NCBI GenBank assembly: GCA_008508345.1
Contig: QNGE01000104.1
Span: forward strand, 216,623-280,622
Direction: 5' to 3'
Length of the DNA stretch: 64,000 nt
Origin: Paragonimus westermani
Lineage: Eukaryota; Platyhelminthes; Trematoda; Plagiorchiida; Troglotrematidae
Shown: one piece after another, positions 33,188 through 44,765 of the stretch
Numbering within the stretch: position 1 is the stretch's first letter
Layout of the letters: each line of letters opens with the position of its first letter
Notes under the pieces: model-generated
The model's database searches: none
Told to the model about the DNA's origin: nothing
What the model saw: only the letters and a program-made list of their open reading frames with translations
Translations under genes and position numbers: made by a program

Positions 33188-34350
33188 CCCGATGTGTTCT
33201 AGGATCTGAGGTCTGTTTGATGTTTGTCCAAGGGTGAACTGTTAAACGCCAGACGAACTGGCAAAGTCAGGCAATACCGGTGTGTTTTAGCAGAATGGAA
33301 TGTAAAAGCTTTGATCACTTATGAGTGATGTTTGCTTTGTATCAACCTCAGTCCCTTACTACTTATCAGTAACCAACTGGCAGCCATTCAGTATCAAATG
33401 GAAAAGAAGAGGTCAGAGCCCGAATAAACTGTGTTCGCTCATTCGGTCTTGACTTAATTACCGCGCCCACGTCTGTCCTTCAATGAAAAAGTCGGAAGCT
33501 GTTCAGATTGCATTTGTGTAAGTAACGTTTGTTAGTTTCTAAAAGGGAACTATGCCGTTTTAAAGGCAAGATTAAACCGATTTAAGAAAAAGGGTCAAAT
33601 ATCAGTAATCGTTTAAAGATCTAAGCAATTCCCGTTTATCTGAAGCGGACTGCACAGTTTGTGCACAACAGCACTCAATTGGGCAATCCAGTATGGATAA
33701 AATTTAATGTACGCCAGTGTATTCAGACTATTTCACATAGAACTTGTCCGCTTTGCACCGCACGTGATCTGTGGTGTGAGATGCTTGAAGTTCCGAAAAT
33801 CACATAAACAGCCCTACGAAACGTGGCGATAGTGATTTAGTCCATACATAAAATGCAGTATGGTCAGCCAGAAGGAGTATATTGACCTTTTTGGAACATA
33901 CCGTCTGTGAGTTGATTTAAAGGCATGTACTGTAAGAATAATTTTCTTAAAATTAATAATACCTATCTTAGATGACCGCGTGCTTCACAATGGTAAAGCT
34001 ATCACCGAATGATGAAGTTTTATGGAATAGATAAAGTTACCTCATAACAAAATCACTGCCGCTCTTCAGGACAAACTCATACTCGATGCGCTGTTCATTT
34101 TTAGCCACATATTCGGGCTATGGTGTCTGGTCAGTTGAAAAGGTGGCAAATATAATGAGGTCATGTGAATATCGTTTAATTGAAGGATCAGTGTTATTCA
34201 GCAAAGGTCATTCAGAAGTTACTTAACGAGAAGCGAGTGTACAAACACAAAAGGTGGCTAGTCGAAGACAAAAGCTGCTTGCTTCTTCATGTTAAGTCTT
34301 CACCGGGTAATCGATCTGAACTGACTCCGAACGTTTGTCTTTTCCTCTAG
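33188..34350. other. No gene recognised
   Basis: AT-rich, many stops on both strands. If the LINE was once longer, its worn 5' part may lie here, but I recognise nothing. Confidence 0.4.
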
Positions 34351-34493
34351 TGGGTTTGTGTGTGCTTTTCCCCTTTGGATGGACCAATGAAGCTCAACCA
34401 TCCATAGATTTGTTTAGGGGTGTACAGGCCGTTCTATCGACCTTCAGTGACCTAGAGGAGATGGTTGTAGTACTGAAAATCTGTTCGACTCAG
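34351..34493 (+). CDS. Candidate internal exon, unidentified
   Basis: An excellent acceptor (TTTGTCTTTTCCTCTAG) is followed by 47 codons to CAG|GTCTGT: GLCVLFPFGWTNEAQPSIDL, FRGVQAVLSTFSDLEEMVVV, LKICSTQ. It needs one base from the previous exon and ends in phase 0, which would fit the exon at 35980. The donor is only fair. It lies less than 150 bases from a strong minus-strand candidate (34626-34787), so the strands conflict unless genes are nested. Confidence 0.35.
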
Positions 34494-34625
34494 GTCTGTG
34501 TTTTTAATCACGAATTCATCAAGTACATGTCCATTCAATCTGAGTACACCTTGACTGACATATGTACGGCCTAGTAAAATACACTATAGTTAGGACGTCC
34601 ACAATAAGCCCAAATATTTACGTAC

Positions 34626-34787
34626 CTGAGCAAAGTAGGCACAACTTTGCTTTGTGTCCCGGTAGTTATTATTAGTGTTGCTATTAGCCACAAAGTGATA
34701 GTAGAATTTGGGCTGGAAACCTTTGGTCTTTAGCGCACCTACCGTAGGACGCTCAGTGGTATCCCCGAAGTTAATGTCCCAAATCAC
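34626..34787 (-). CDS. Strong candidate internal exon, unidentified
   Basis: Exactly 54 codons lie between a good acceptor (TTTCTTTGTCGTTCACTGCAAG) and a CAG|GTACGT donor, phase 0 at both ends. The sequence reads VIWDINFGDTTERPTVGALK, TKGFQPKFYYHFVANSNTNN, NYRDTKQSCAYFAQ. It is polar with several aromatic residues and looks like part of a folded soluble or extracellular domain. No family recognised. It is the best single exon by signal quality outside the first gene, but no same-strand partner was found within 3 kb. Confidence 0.45.
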
Positions 34788-34844
34788 CTTGCAGTGAACG
34801 ACAAAGAAATACGTGTCATGTGCAAGTGAGTTCTGTTGTCGCAG

Positions 34845-34947
34845 GATCTTTGAGACTGCCGCTAGTGCCCTACTTAAGTTAGTAAACGTGCCTCAATTAA
34901 TTAATCCACTAGCATGCAGCAGTAATAGCCGTAGAAAAAATGCAAAT
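34845..34947 (+). CDS. Weak candidate exon
   Basis: Acceptor GTTCTGTTGTCGCAG, then one base plus 34 codons (IFETAASALLKLVNVPQLIN, PLACSSNSRRKNAN) to a GTAATC donor. It needs two bases from the previous exon, which the 34351-34493 exon does not supply. It may be chance. Confidence 0.22.
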
Positions 34948-35585
34948 GTAATCACAAAGTCACTTAAGAAGGGATGTCAGTATTCGATTTTCAGCTGGTA
35001 TTTGGACTAGACAACATCTTAATTCATAGAGAGAAATAAATCTGCGCTTGATGGTGATAGCTGACTATCTTGTACCCAGAAGAATCCCGATTTCGTTGTA
35101 AAATAGAGAGTAAGGACCATTCCACACTCACAGCTTTAACACATTGCAAACACACAATCGGGTAGCCACCTGATATTAAAACGATATTAAATTAAGCTTT
35201 ACTTAACTGTTCCTAGTTCGTAAGTAACCTACTCATGTTATCGCAGCGGCGATACAATTGCACCAATCATCTTCATCCCAGATGTGGGTCGTAGGAACTC
35301 AACCTGAGATGAGAACACTAGCTGCAACTCCTAAGTAGCTAGTATGGTTATTCCCATTTTCCTCCTTCGGATGATCGGTGGATCTTTCAGGATCTTAAGT
35401 CAGTAAGATTAAAGTTTACGTAGGGTGCACTTTATGGGGAACGATGAATAATCCCTCTTACTCTTTAGCCTATGAATCCAAGTTTCATTACTTCTAAGGT
35501 TAGGCAAAGTAGTAACTTAACTTATGAGAATAGGACGTGCAATAGCTAAAGGAAATGACTCATATCTTCCTGTAACCTTACTGAC

Positions 35586-35655
35586 TGCGACCCTGTTGTC
35601 CAATGGACAGCCATTCAGACACTTGTTCATGGGTGGTGGGTTCGATCCCCCAGTT
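35586..35655 (+). repeat. tRNA-like repeat, second family
   Basis: A-box-like GTTGTCCAATGGACAGCC is followed 33 bases later by a good B box, GGGTTCGATCCCCC. No cloverleaf with a paired acceptor stem can be drawn, so it is a SINE head rather than a gene. Confidence 0.45.
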
Positions 35656-35979
35656 TACAGAGTGCTGACAAGATACAATAGGATGTGGACAGTTGTACGT
35701 CATCTCGCGCGTGGATAATGGGGTCGTGGTGGCTGTTCGCCTGAGTGCACACTAACGGTAAGTGGTTGAGGTCTTACAGTCTATGAAAAGGAGAGGTGTG
35801 ATGGTTGCGAAAGAAATGTAACTCCACCCATGAAATGACACACCGTCACAGTTAATCAAAGTTTTCTCGATGCGCACTCCTAAGTGAATAGGTGAAAAAT
35901 GTTAGGCGCGACTTTCGTTTCCGAACGTTCCCATCGGAAATTTGGTTAGGTGCGATCTTACTTACGATCTTACTTTAAG

Positions 35980-36135
35980 CCCAAAGAATTCGTCACAGTT
36001 GGACATCCAATCAACTTCCTGCCTGTACAGCACGTTCTGTCTGGGATCTCCTCAATAGTTTCAAGCGTCCACAAACGAAGTGAGCCTGTAGCTCGGTCGT
36101 ACTATGTAGATGTGTTTATCGAGTATTATTCTCAA
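35980..36135 (+). CDS. Candidate internal exon, unidentified
   Basis: An acceptor (ACTTACGATCTTACTTTAAG) precedes 52 codons ending at CAA|GTATAA, phase 0 at both ends: PKEFVTVGHPINFLPVQHVL, SGISSIVSSVHKRSEPVARS, YYVDVFIEYYSQ. It looks like helices of a large cytoplasmic protein. The minus strand has stops throughout, so the strand is clear. The donor is weak; if it is not used, the frame ends one codon later in TAA. It would join in frame to 34351-34493. Confidence 0.4.
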
Positions 36136-36391
36136 GTATAATTCTCGATCTAAGGGTATGTACGTCTCCTGTGTGTCAACTATTCGCAACATGAGCTAAT
36201 CAAGCTGTCGTGCATGTGCAGTGAAGTCCAACGCGTGGTTTGGGAGGATTGGTTGGATATTCTTGACTGGAAATTCGCCCCCATGGGACCAGAGACGTGG
36301 TTTAACACAGGGCTGGGATGAACGATTCTCCTGGGAGTGTGTATCAAATATTTTGACTGACCGGGAGTAGAGATGAACGCAGAACGTGAAA

Positions 36392-36454
36392 ATGAGGGGT
36401 TGTCGTACATCTCCCGTGCAACTTCTAGTTTGTATGACCCTCGTGTTCGTCTCT
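36392..36454 (+). CDS. Possible first exon with a signal peptide
   Basis: ATG at 36392 opens 21 codons, MRGCRTSPVQLLVCMTLVFV S, ending in phase 0 at a GTAAGC donor. The basic start followed by a hydrophobic core is what a secretory signal peptide looks like. A second in-frame ATG is not needed. No promoter seen. Short, so it may be chance. Confidence 0.28.
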
Positions 36455-37605
36455 GTAAGCTCGTCTCCCCGTTATCAGATTTTACTCTTTCGCCTATTCA
36501 GTTCTCTTCTTCAACCAAGTGAAGTGATTGGGGCGGTGATAAAACCGATCAACTATTCAAGTCTTTCAACATTCTTCCCAAATTCGCCATAAGGTGTGAA
36601 TCAGCCTTCGAAACGGCTCCGCCTACCCACACAAAACTTATTAACAGTTTTAACACACTTATATTTACAAGGCTTAGGTATGATCCGTAATCAGTAAACA
36701 TTATCGGTGAAAGATTTAATAGTCTGTTTTCACTAATCTATTGATTGAACCCATACAAATCACGGTATCCCAGCTTGAGTGTAATATAATAATAATATGG
36801 AATTCACATATAATCAAATTCGCTTACTTGACGTTCGGGCAAATTACATGTAGGGGAAGCATAGCCGGATGAGAACTTAATTTGTTCGATTTATGAACAG
36901 GACAGTGGAATTCGACTTCCATCATAGTGTAATTTGCTTTCGCTGTTTGAACTCTGAGTAGCTGGGTCTTGGCTTGAATAATCGATTAGTATATTTTCAG
37001 ATTAGAGTTGTCAAAACAGTCCAAAATGAAGCATGAGAACATGGCTACGTAGAAATGAGGCCCTAGAAACAGGTAGCTCCTGTCAAAACACATTTTAGAT
37101 ATTCCGTTGGGCTGCTCTCTTCTGATAAACAATTATCTCCAGAATACACAGAAATTGCAAGTTTCAGAACCATCTGACACTTGCTTGCAAAAAAATACCC
37201 CTTTATCACGTGTGATCACAACTTCCGTCCTGCCCCAGACTTTTCAGAGAGCCCCATTAGAAAAGAAGCAATGCACTCCAGTTTCCCCAATAGTGCATAT
37301 CCTCGACTAATATACAGATATCTTTTAGAGATGTGTCCACTACGTCGTTGTTACATTGCCTTGGGTATAAAATCGGTCAACAACAAGACTTACACATTCT
37401 ATTAGGATGAATTCAGGAGTGTTGTTCAACAACATATAGGCACAAATAAACTTCAATACAAATGTGAATAATTTGCTGGTTCTGCTCTACGCTGCGAATC
37501 TTCGCGTAAACTTTTAGACGTTTAATCAACTCAGTCAGATATTTCTTTTGGAGTGAATGTCATCCACATCTGATAATAACTTCCGTACTCAGATAAGCCA
37601 GTCGG
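36455..37605. other. No gene recognised
   Basis: Only short unsupported open stretches (for example 37107-37310 and 37181-37405, plus). Confidence 0.4.
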
Positions 37606-37865
37606 CTAACCCGCTTCGAAAGAACGCGCTAGACTGGAGCTTCGCTCTTAGTAGAGCTCGCCAGTAGCACACAACATCTTCCGGACCGTAATTTGCAGTC
37701 CGGTCGTCGTGCATATGAGACTAGCGAGACGCCGTAACCTCACACTAGACAGGACCCAATAATCCTACTCTGGTGCTCAATCACGACCTCGTGTGATCAG
37801 CTTGTTCGATCGGCTTGAAGAGAGAATACGGTAAATCACTCTGTTCACTCCAGTTGACAAGACTT
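37606..37865 (-). repeat. tRNA-derived SINE, main family (copy 4)
   Basis: The plus strand shows the tail in reverse (TTCGAAAGAACGCGCTAGAC, CTCTTAGTAGAGCTCGCCAG), then the tRNA-like half, then the head in reverse (GAGAATACGGTAAATCACTC). An open plus-strand stretch that begins right next to it (37869 onward) uses SINE sequence as its acceptor and was not accepted as an exon. Confidence 0.6.
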
Positions 37866-38361
37866 CTCAGTTAGGTTGACTTTACTGATCGTACGGAACC
37901 ATTTGCACATGTTTCAAGTGTTTAGCAGGAACTCGGGAATTCGATTACTTTATACTATTTTTGTTAATAACTTTGTAAACAACCACATACTTCCCTTGAT
38001 CACCATGCACGTGTTTTGCACATCAGAGATTTCCGAGAACCCAACCAAATGCTTTGGTGGAAAAAGTTTCGGAATCCTGAGTTTGCGGACTGCTTTTCTT
38101 CTAAGGTACTCCTCATACTGAAGAGGAAGACATCTTTTAAATTTTAAACGATGGTTTGAATAACAGCTCAGTGAACCTCAACAGACCTTTTGCTTGAGTT
38201 ATTGATATAGTTGACTTAATCCTGACAGTTTCTTGCCGTGCTTCTATTCGGTCACCGCGCCGTTAGCAAACTTCACGGAAAATTCCGACAGAGTTAGTCT
38301 GCAGATACGTTAGTTGGATGAAGACTGTTCACGTATATGCTTAGCAGCTTGTTTCTGTGAG

Positions 38362-38547
38362 TTTCACATGGGCCGATGCGTAACAACTTTTGAAAGAGAT
38401 CATTTTACCAAACTTCACCCTAAGAATATCAATCTCCCGACCAAACATTTGGCTTTTGAGCATCTGAAAAGCTACAATACATCAATCCCCAAATGGGTGT
38501 GGGCAAAAACTAATCACTTCATAGCAGTGTTTGCATCAACTGCACAC
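38362..38547 (+). CDS. Candidate internal exon, unidentified
   Basis: Exactly 62 codons lie between an acceptor with a pyrimidine stretch (GCAGCTTGTTTCTGTGAG) and a GTATGT donor, phase 0 at both ends. It reads FHMGRCVTTFERDHFTKLHP, KNINLPTKHLAFEHLKSYNT, SIPKWVWAKTNHFIAVFAST. A polar sequence with tryptophans, histidines and lysines suggests a soluble folded domain. If the donor is not used, the frame ends six codons later. No family recognised. Confidence 0.4.
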
Positions 38548-40754
38548 GTATGTGGCTACAGCTGAACAAGTTATCCTCGGCTATCTCATCGGTCCAAGGT
38601 GCATCTGCGTACAGACTTATTGACGGTCCCACGGTTTGTTGATTGGTCATGACCGCCTGGTCAGAACGTCAGCGTTGAGCAAATCGATTTTATCTGGTGA
38701 GTATGAAAAGCAAGATCCTAACCTATTTTTCCAGATGCCTGCTTGTGTGTGTGTTCACCTTCACCCGAACAGTGATGATTTATGTACATACGAATGTAAT
38801 GACGTAACACTTCAGGTGTGCGTACTAATGTGCTGTTAAAGAAGACTGACGCAAGCACCCGATAGAAGATGAAACTGCAATAGTTACCAGGGTATGCGCA
38901 TTGGCAACTAATTCACACCGTATCCCTGTTAATTGGCCTTATTCGTGCAATGATCAGGACGGAATCTACTTGTAAACTCTCAGGGATGCACGCACTGCAT
39001 ACCGATAATCGGTGAGCAAAGAGGTGTGGGTTGCCAGGTTGCGTGCTTTGCACGGCACGTGCCTACCCTCGAACAAAGTGGGTGGATGTAGAAGTATTCA
39101 CGAATCGAACCTGTAACATGAATCCCACCTGTTTTCAATACTCGAAACGTACGTCTTCGCGTCAGACGCTACCAAGTTCAATAACCAAACACTCACGTCC
39201 CCGTGAACAGACGGCTGCCCACTCACGGTTCATCAGCCACGCGTCACCGCATGGAAGATTTTGTCATGGCAACAAGCCACCAATTTGCCTTAACATGATG
39301 TCTTCGAAATGGATTAGACAGGAGACAGTGTGTTCGAACGATAATATACTAAGTGAGTCAACCCAATTAACGGAGCTACTGTTTTCGGTTATAAAATTTT
39401 TACTTTTAATCTTCTGGCCGAAATGATGCGTTGCTGTGAACCGCCCGCTCCAGCCACAGGAAGGTCATATTTCACTAATCCGTTTGTTAGTTCAGCGAGT
39501 TTCTCTGAGCTAATTTGCTTGGAGCTGTGAGTATCCACGGTCCGTTCGATCACACGAATATCCAAATAATTGAAAACGTACCAAAACAAGTTGTCAGCGT
39601 AGGTTTCTACCCGGTGAAACTTGAGTTCTCAGGTCCTCATGTATTTCTATAAACCTCTGGTGTCCGGTCACTCATTGGCGACCCATCTGTGCTCAGCATA
39701 CTCGAACACGAAGCCTATAACGAATTACGTATACAGATAGGAAGTAATATGGCATCAATTGGTTTTAGCTTGCAGGACACAAACGATAAACAGACATTCC
39801 CAGTCGCGATGAATCAACCTTAACTCACGATGACTCAGGTCTGTTGGAAGTAAACCAAACTTATATTTCGTAATGTGTTTCTTCTGGTGGTAAACTAACG
39901 TTTTCTATGATTTATTTATTCGGTTATCACTGATTTTTGCCGCTTTTTTTGTTACTTCCATAAAAAATTTGTATACAGTGTTGAGAAAAACTGATAATCT
40001 TCGGCACACCCATTGTATACACCGACCATTCGTTACACAAATTACGTGACACTCTGGGAAGGTGAGCATGTCCAACAATCACTTTAGTGTATAGAGTGGC
40101 TAGTTCAGCACACTTCAGCTGAGTTTCCTCAGTCGGTGTCAGGTCAGGATTCCGTTGCCTGGTCCGTGGTTAACACGGTGAAAAACTACCTCCTCTCTGT
40201 TGATAATTTCCGGAGCATCTTGTGTGCAGGTCATACTTTCTATAGTCTGCCACATTTCTAGTCACTTGTCACACATTATTTTTCATACCAGTTAAGTTCG
40301 TTGTACACAGAACCTGCTTGTCTACCATATGAATCAATACACACTTCATCCACGCTTGCACTGCCTTCTGCTTCAGTTTGATCGTTGTTAACTTGAAGTG
40401 ACCATGTCAACATGCTTCTTAGCACACTAGAGACCGAATTTACTTAGATTTCTCTGTCATTCAGTAGGAGACTACCCCCAACCTACAACGGATCTAGTTG
40501 GTAGGATCCGTCGTGAACAGTTACTATGAGTCATTGTAAACAGCACGATAACATCGTACTGATGCATTTCTGTTGTCCAAGAGCTGCCACTGATTAGACG
40601 GCTGAGTTGCATTAGTTTGTATTAATGATTAATCAAACTACCCGAATGCGAAGGCCACGACTAAATATTCAGCTTGAAATTAATCAACTGTCTTACTATT
40701 CGTCAGTATTCTAAAATGCTGTCTAGCCGCTTTAATAAACTCGGAGGTTCCGAC
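38548..40754. other. No assigned gene; one GC-rich open stretch
   Basis: 39016-39426 (plus) is open for 136 codons and GC-rich in its first 300 bases (with CVLCTARAYPRTKWVDVEVF and a His/Ser/Arg-rich middle). It has no clear splice pair and could be a repeat or an exon. Elsewhere nothing definite. Confidence 0.3.
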
Positions 40755-40850
40755 CGGTCTCGCGCGGTTATCGATTAGAGTTAACAGTTACTGTGTCTCC
40801 TACGGAGACCATCGGGCAACCTGACCATTTTTTACAGGCGAAATTGAGTG
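40755..40850 (+). repeat. SINE head only, main family
   Basis: GGTTATCGATTAGAGTTAAC then AGTTACTGTGTCTCC and CATCGGGCAACCTGACCA match, on the opposite strand, the head of copy 1 at 13080-13150. The tRNA-like half is not present here. Confidence 0.5.
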
Positions 40851-40984
40851 AGCGTCCAAATATGACCATTCGAGCGATGAGGTGGATATATTTTCCTGTT
40901 AATTTCTATCCTTCGAATAAACCATCCGATGAAACCAAGCAAAACCGAGTTGCCGTTAACAATAAGCAGTTTGACAGATTTGAG

Positions 40985-41098
40985 TGTTTAGAAGAGAAAT
41001 AGCTGTGAAAAATTAGGGGTTCAGCCGGATTCGAACCAGCTACAGAAACAACATGTCCGACTGTGACAAGCGTTCTACCAACTGAGCTACGAAGGCAC
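40985..41098 (-). repeat. tRNA-like SINE, third family (copy a)
   Basis: On the minus strand it starts GCCTTCGTAGCTCAGTTGGT, a perfect A box, and has B box GCTGGTTCGAATCCGGC with a five-pair T stem. The acceptor stem cannot pair and position 33 is not T, so it is not a working tRNA gene. The body (AATTTTTCACAGCTATTTC, CTCTTCTAA) recurs in both arms of the foldback next door. Confidence 0.65.
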
Positions 41099-41289
41099 AT
41101 CTGAAGTTCGGAATTTTCACCTTTGGACTCTGTTACCCACTCGTCCCTTTATCTCGTGGAATTCATCAAGTAATCCTGGAGATCAACTGTCTCGACAGGA
41201 TTTCTCGAGCATTCCATATTGGAATATATCAACGCCAGAGCTGAGCAATGAACTTGTATTCCCAATGAGTAATTCGGCAAATTCGATAG

Positions 41290-41430
41290 TTTAGGAGAGA
41301 CTCAACTGTTAGAAATTGAGGTTTCGGCTGGATTCAAACCAGCAGCACGCCGAGAATGGGTGTGTTGTTTCTGTTGCTGGTTCTAATCCGGACGAAGGTC
41401 TTACTTTTCACGGTTGAGTCTCTTCTAAGT
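41290..41430. repeat. Head-to-head pair of the same tRNA-like SINE (foldback)
   Basis: Left arm 41290-41346 (minus copy) and right arm 41372-41430 (plus copy) are reverse complements at roughly three quarters of positions, each with GAGAGACTCAAC/GTTGAGTCTCTTC, the body and the B-box region. The centre is only about 25 bases, so the two copies face each other almost without spacer. Confidence 0.7.
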
Positions 41431-44400
41431 TACGGTTGTCTTCCACGCTATTTTCCTGATCTGTTCAATAGAAAAAACTGGAGTAACCAAAGCGTTTTTA
41501 TTAAAGTCAACGAGTTGTATGGTTTAAAACATGTCTCATGTACGGCATCTATCCTTAGAAATTTTACCATAACTGGTGCAACGCATGATGTTCACTGGTA
41601 GTAAACACGAAATTTCTTAACCTGCCAACGTTATAAGGAAATATACGATGGGGTCTAACAAATTCAGTTGGATTCCTTTCCCCCACATATTTGTACACCA
41701 TCCTTTGTTGTCATACACTTTCTAAGTACTTCAACAACTTTGGATCCTGGAAGATTCCAACACTGCTCTAACTTCAGCAGACAATCTATCGCGACAAACT
41801 TTTAGTGAAAGTACCAAATTAGTTGTACGAACCTCTGAGTAATCCCAAGTCCATTCAATATACTTGTTTGAAAAATGGTTCTAGACTGCACTTTAATTCG
41901 GTCATTCCCGATGTGGTGACAACGGCATGAAATTTACATAATTCTCTACAGATCACTTGCCGGGATAAAACTGAGCAGACTAGAAAAAGAGCTCTCTTTA
42001 TGCAGTAGCACCCTTCGAAAAAGTTGGATTGTGTCCTACTACTATGGTGTCACATATTTATGCCAAATTATCGTTTTCCCTGTTGTTTAAATAGCCCTTG
42101 AAAGGAGAAAGTGTCAAGGTGCACATAGATCTCAGATCTCATAAACTAACAATGTAGCATGATTTACGCTTACTGACTGGGTCTCATTCACCCAGATTTT
42201 TCTGTTGATGCAGTAAGTTGAACATTTCTTTCGTAGCTGTTGTATACTTTCATGCACTTAACGTATTGCTCCTGTGATCGGTCTCTGCCCTCTTCCTCCC
42301 ACCAGAAAATACCTGTTTCCTTCTCAGCTGCTTGATGGTACTGGTCAGTCCACTGAATCTTCCTTACGGGTTTCATGTGTTTGCGTGCAAAGTTATCATG
42401 ACAGTCCGTCTCGTTTTCTGCGGCCAGGTCGGGTGTAACACTCCGATATAATTCAGTGGATCCAGTCTTGGCAACCTGGCCTAATGAGTAGTCACATTAA
42501 CCGGGTGACGATTCAGCAAGTTGACAGGGTGTGCATTACAGAAGGGATACAAAACACACCATCTGCACCATCTGCCCGAGTGTGGGCAGATGCCAGCGTG
42601 TGTGGATGGAGAAACTCCTGTCTGGATCTGACCTAGTCCTATTTCTAATAACGATCAATGCAGACGGTTTGTACTCCGGGAAGATTACCTCAATACCCCA
42701 AAATAGTCCAGCTGCTATACAGACCACCTATGGTTCACCAACTTGACACTGTCCGTATCCTAGAGGGTTTTAGGTATGATTTAACTCGGTCTGCGTTGCA
42801 CGTTTATGATGGTTACCGGATGCTTTTTAACGAAACGAAAATTGATCACTGGATGATGCGTGAGTGTGGGCGATGAGTTAACATGCAAAATTAGAGGCAT
42901 ATAAGTTGAGACAAAGGTTCCAGTTCAAAGAATGTCCACTGCAAATTGCGCTGTTGACCTCGAGCGCCACAAAAAAGGATACTGCTGGTACACGACTTTC
43001 GTGGTTAAAAGGACAAATCCTTTGTGGTTACAGTTTCGTTTAAGGGTCTCGCACCGACTGTTAATTGATCTAACAGGCATGGAAAGTCAAGTGATGTCTG
43101 CCGGTCTGCCTTCCAGTATTCGTTCTCTTGGGTGCAGCGTTGAATGTTAAGTCATTCAACACTGTTCATCAGAACGATGCAACCTAAGAACGTAAATTTT
43201 TATGGCACACACAATGCTTGCACTTCTTGTCAGGTTTTTCAAGGTCACCGATAACAGGGAAGCAAGTGAGAGAGCGAACATTAAGGATGGAACCATTATT
43301 TCACATAGTTTTATTGAAGCAAATCGGATAACCACACGACGGTAAGACTCCTGTTATTCAAATAACTGAAATATCCATCACCAAGACATAGACGCGAATA
43401 AGTAATTAGCTAGTGAGGTACAATTCTCACGGTGCAAAATCAGTAGCCGTATAAATTCTTACACATGAAGATAGATGTCTGTTTGTGGAAAGTATGAAGG
43501 AACTTTGATGCCGACTCCTTGCTTTGTAATCTACTGTTTTGTAGTCCGGTCATAATTCCTACGCAGTAATTGTATGGAAATTTTGAACTACAATAATGTG
43601 AAAATCCGACCCAACCCAATTCCCCTAAATATTCACCCCTCTGCATTCAGCCTCCCCTGTTTCTGGACGTTAACTGGACCTTGACCTAGACGATTTTGTT
43701 TTGTCACATCAATTTGATGGTTGTGCGAATAGCCAGTTGGCGGTCATTGTACTTTACTTGAGTGGTGCGTGCACCCCCTTTTTTGGAGCTCGGTTCATCC
43801 CCATTGTTTTGAACCTGTTGACTGCTCGGAAGAGCTCTTTTGGGTATGAATGCCTTATTATGTGACTATAATTCATATTTAGCCCGTTCAGCAACAAATT
43901 GTAACTCGTTCCCCGGAAACGATCTGTCGATCGAAATTGTTGAGGTTGTCTAAATATTCGGCTTGATAACTTGTTCAATAGTACCGTGGCATTACGATCC
44001 AATCTTGTTTTGAATATTTGGGATCATTGGTTTGTCGCTACGCGTTGCTCAATGTCTTCGTGGAAGATCGTACAGTAATCCTGTTGACCAACTGATCAGC
44101 AGTGACTCTAAAGAAGCACATCCTGACTGGGAATTATTTGGAGTGAAAAAATTAAGCTATGAAATATGTGACGTGGTGACATTCCGTTTGTCTGGACAGT
44201 TACTGGTCACTAATCTATGCAGAACACAACCAACAGCTTGAACTATCAGTGATGGCATGTGCAGTGACTACATATGTGTATGATGGTCGTATGGGTTGCT
44301 TATATTCTTTTTACTAAATATATACCAGTCTCAGCTCAGAAAATGTATTCTCTGGCTCTATCGACAGTCCTGTAGGGAACTGGCAAACCGAAAATCGAAT

Positions 44401-44477
44401 ACACGGTAATAGTGTAAGTTGTACATAAGCTGAAATTAAAATTGGCTTTTGTATTCGCATAGACATGCCGACCAGTC
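41431..44477. other. No gene recognised
   Basis: Open minus stretch 43754-44002 (82 codons, with RIFRQPQQFRSTDRFRGTSY) and plus stretches 42531-42746, 42658-42876 and 42932-43150 have no good splice pairs. Nothing else definite. Confidence 0.3.
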
Positions 44478-44765
44478 CTTTTAGAAAAGGAGCACCAGAC
44501 TCCAGTTTAGCTCTTGTTAGAGCTCGTCAGTAGTGAATATCTTTGCCACGACCTAGACTAGAAATCCAGCCACGCTTTCATGGAGCAATCGTGTTGACCA
44601 CTGCACCATCGACCTACCATCAGGTACGACTGAACTAACGCACACAACCATTGAGCCACACTTGCCTGTGAGTAGCCAGATCACTTCAAGAGAAGACACA
44701 ATAACTATTCTGTTAACTGCCTTTAACAGCCTCATTACTAGGACTTTCTTCCAAGTTGAAAACAC
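44478..44765 (-). repeat. tRNA-derived SINE, main family (copy 5, most complete minus copy)
   Basis: On the minus strand: CAACTTGGAAGAAAGTCCTA, then AACAGAATAGTTATTGTGTC, CTTGAAGTGATCTGGC, CGATGGTGCAGTGGTCAACA (A box), the B-box region, and the tail GAGCTCTAACAAGAGC then CTTTTCTAAAAGG. Aligned with copy 2 it defines a unit of about 290 bases. Confidence 0.75.

Noticed and set aside
37869..38121. Plus-strand exon with membrane-like sequence
   Set aside because: Its apparent acceptor lies within a SINE copy, and the donor (GTAAAC) is weak.
40985..41098. Functional tRNA gene
   Set aside because: A and B boxes are nearly perfect, but the acceptor stem does not pair, the anticodon loop lacks T at position 33, and the flanking body recurs in two other copies nearby, as expected of a SINE.
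41290..41430. CRISPR-like or bacterial repeat array
   Set aside because: There are no regularly spaced identical repeats with unique spacers; the units are diverged tRNA-like SINE copies in opposite orientations.
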